Below, piece after piece: positions 4,439-5,041 of a DNA stretch of 5,041 nt. A program made the position numbers and the translations under genes. The notes under the pieces were generated by a model. That model was not told the DNA's origin. It searched no databases and worked only from the letters and a program-made list of their open reading frames with translations. This DNA is from Thermoplasmata archaeon. Lineage in GTDB: Archaea > Thermoplasmatota > Thermoplasmata > Thermoplasmatales > Thermoplasmataceae. Every line of letters starts with the position of its first letter. Positions within the stretch are counted from its first letter, which is position 1. The stretch is taken from positions 1 to 5,041 of the forward strand of contig JAKAYJ010000096.1 of assembly GCA_021816385.1 (NCBI GenBank), written 5' to 3'.

Positions 4439-5041
4439 ATGAAAAAATTGAGGCTCATAAAATATCCCGGCTCGAAATGGGTTTCCATCCCGGATATAAG
4501 GGAAGTATGGAAAAAATCAAACATGGATGCATTCGCTGATGTGTTTGGAGGTTCAGCCACGGTTTCTCTGAACATGGGTGCAGAGAATGTAATATATAAT
4601 GAGATAAACCGGGATATATATGATCTTTTACTGAGCCTGAGGGATTCATATGACTCATTCATGGAATATGTAAAACAGTGGCTGACATCACCTAAAAATT
4701 TCATTGAATTTAGGAAACAGATGAGAGAGGAACAGGAGGAAAAGAAAGAAGATAGAACATACAGTGCTTTCAAGACGTTTTACAGGTATAACACAACCTT
4801 TGGAGGAATGGGTGAAACATACTCAACATCCAAAGAAAAAAGTTCATTCACTGCAATGGGGAAGACAATTGGCGTTCTGCCAGCAATACAGAAGAACATA
4901 TCTTCATGGAAGCTTGAAAATATGGATTACCTTACATTCCTCAAGAAATATGACAACGAACGCACTTTCTTCTATATGGATCCGCCCTATCCTGGCAAGA
5001 ACTGGTATGAACATAATTTCTCAATGAAGGATTACAGGAAT
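4439..5041 (+). CDS. D12-class (Dam-like) adenine-N6 DNA methyltransferase, 3'-truncated by window edge
   Basis: The frame runs open from ATG 4439 to the end of the window (201 codons, no stop). The protein has the hallmarks of D12-class adenine methyltransferases, which transfer a methyl group from S-adenosylmethionine to adenine N6 in a short DNA site. These are the N-terminal KYPGSK (8-13), SAM-binding FADVFGGSATVSLN (32-45, the FxGxG-type motif I), YNEIN (53-57), the aromatic segment FKTFYRYNTTFGGM (111-124) and the catalytic motif IV DPPY (181-184). Motif I precedes DPPY, as in Dam and DpnM. Family members are typically about 260-290 aa, so the last 60-90 residues probably lie outside. 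The target site cannot be read from the sequence. It may be a solitary methylase or half of a restriction-modification system whose nuclease lies to the right. No strong Shine-Dalgarno precedes the ATG; a T-rich TATA-like stretch near 4395-4404 would give only a short leader. There is no evident tie to mercury resistance. Confidence 0.9.
   Translation, partial: MKKLRLIKYPGSKWVSIPDIREVWKKSNMDAFADVFGGSATVSLNMGAENVIYNEINRDIYDLLLSLRDSYDSFMEYVKQWLTSPKNFIEFRKQMREEQEEKKEDRTYSAFKTFYRYNTTFGGMGETYSTSKEKSSFTAMGKTIGVLPAIQKNISSWKLENMDYLTFLKKYDNERTFFYMDPPYPGKNWYEHNFSMKDYRN

Noticed and set aside
4417..4773. 118-codon minus-strand frame and the plus-strand frame at 4764-5027
   Set aside because: Both overlap the methyltransferase frame, which carries motif I and DPPY in order; neither has a domain of its own.

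Overview
The window looks like chromosomal DNA of a thermoacidophilic euryarchaeon, most likely of the Thermoplasmatales type; this is inferred from style and not proven. Arginine is written mostly AGA/AGG and isoleucine often ATA. Genes are tightly packed with overlapping starts and stops. Genes that open a transcript appear leaderless, with a TATA-like box about 25 nt before the start codon. Genes inside a transcript carry a GGTGG-type Shine-Dalgarno. No RNA gene, CRISPR array, insertion sequence or phage structural gene was seen.

Layout, left to right. (1) Bases 1-1278, +: 3' part of an NfeD/ClpP-class membrane protein whose start lies off the left edge. It has the full NfeD architecture but lacks both residues of the serine-lysine protease dyad. 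(2) About 1259-2257, +: a complete ROK-family sugar kinase overlapping the nfeD end by about 20 nt. Its frame has no ATG, GTG or TTG ahead of the DIGGSK phosphate loop, so a CTG or ATT start is needed. (3) 2260-2631, -: a small HxlR-like winged-helix regulator convergent with the kinase, with only two bases between the stop codons. (4) 2632-2716: a compact, almost perfectly symmetric divergent promoter with an 18-bp palindrome centred between two TATA boxes. (5) 2717-2950, +: a 77-residue cytoplasmic heavy-metal-associated (HMA) protein. (6) 2950-4380, +: mercuric reductase MerA, overlapping the HMA gene by one base. (7) 4439 to the right edge, +: 5' part of a D12-class (Dam-like) adenine-N6 DNA methyltransferase.

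The core of the window is a minimal mercury-detoxification module: regulator, Hg(II)-binding chaperone and Hg(II) reductase. Many bacterial MerA proteins carry an HMA domain (NmerA) fused to the N-terminus. Here the reductase has no such domain, and the equivalent is a separate, translationally coupled protein directly upstream, which suggests an NmerA acting in trans. The regulator is neither MerR-like nor obviously ArsR-like; it resembles HxlR proteins and has two cysteines ahead of its DNA-binding domain. The palindrome between the promoters is its likely operator. No merB lyase and no mer transporter gene is visible. The flanking NfeD-kinase pair and the methyltransferase have no evident link to mercury.
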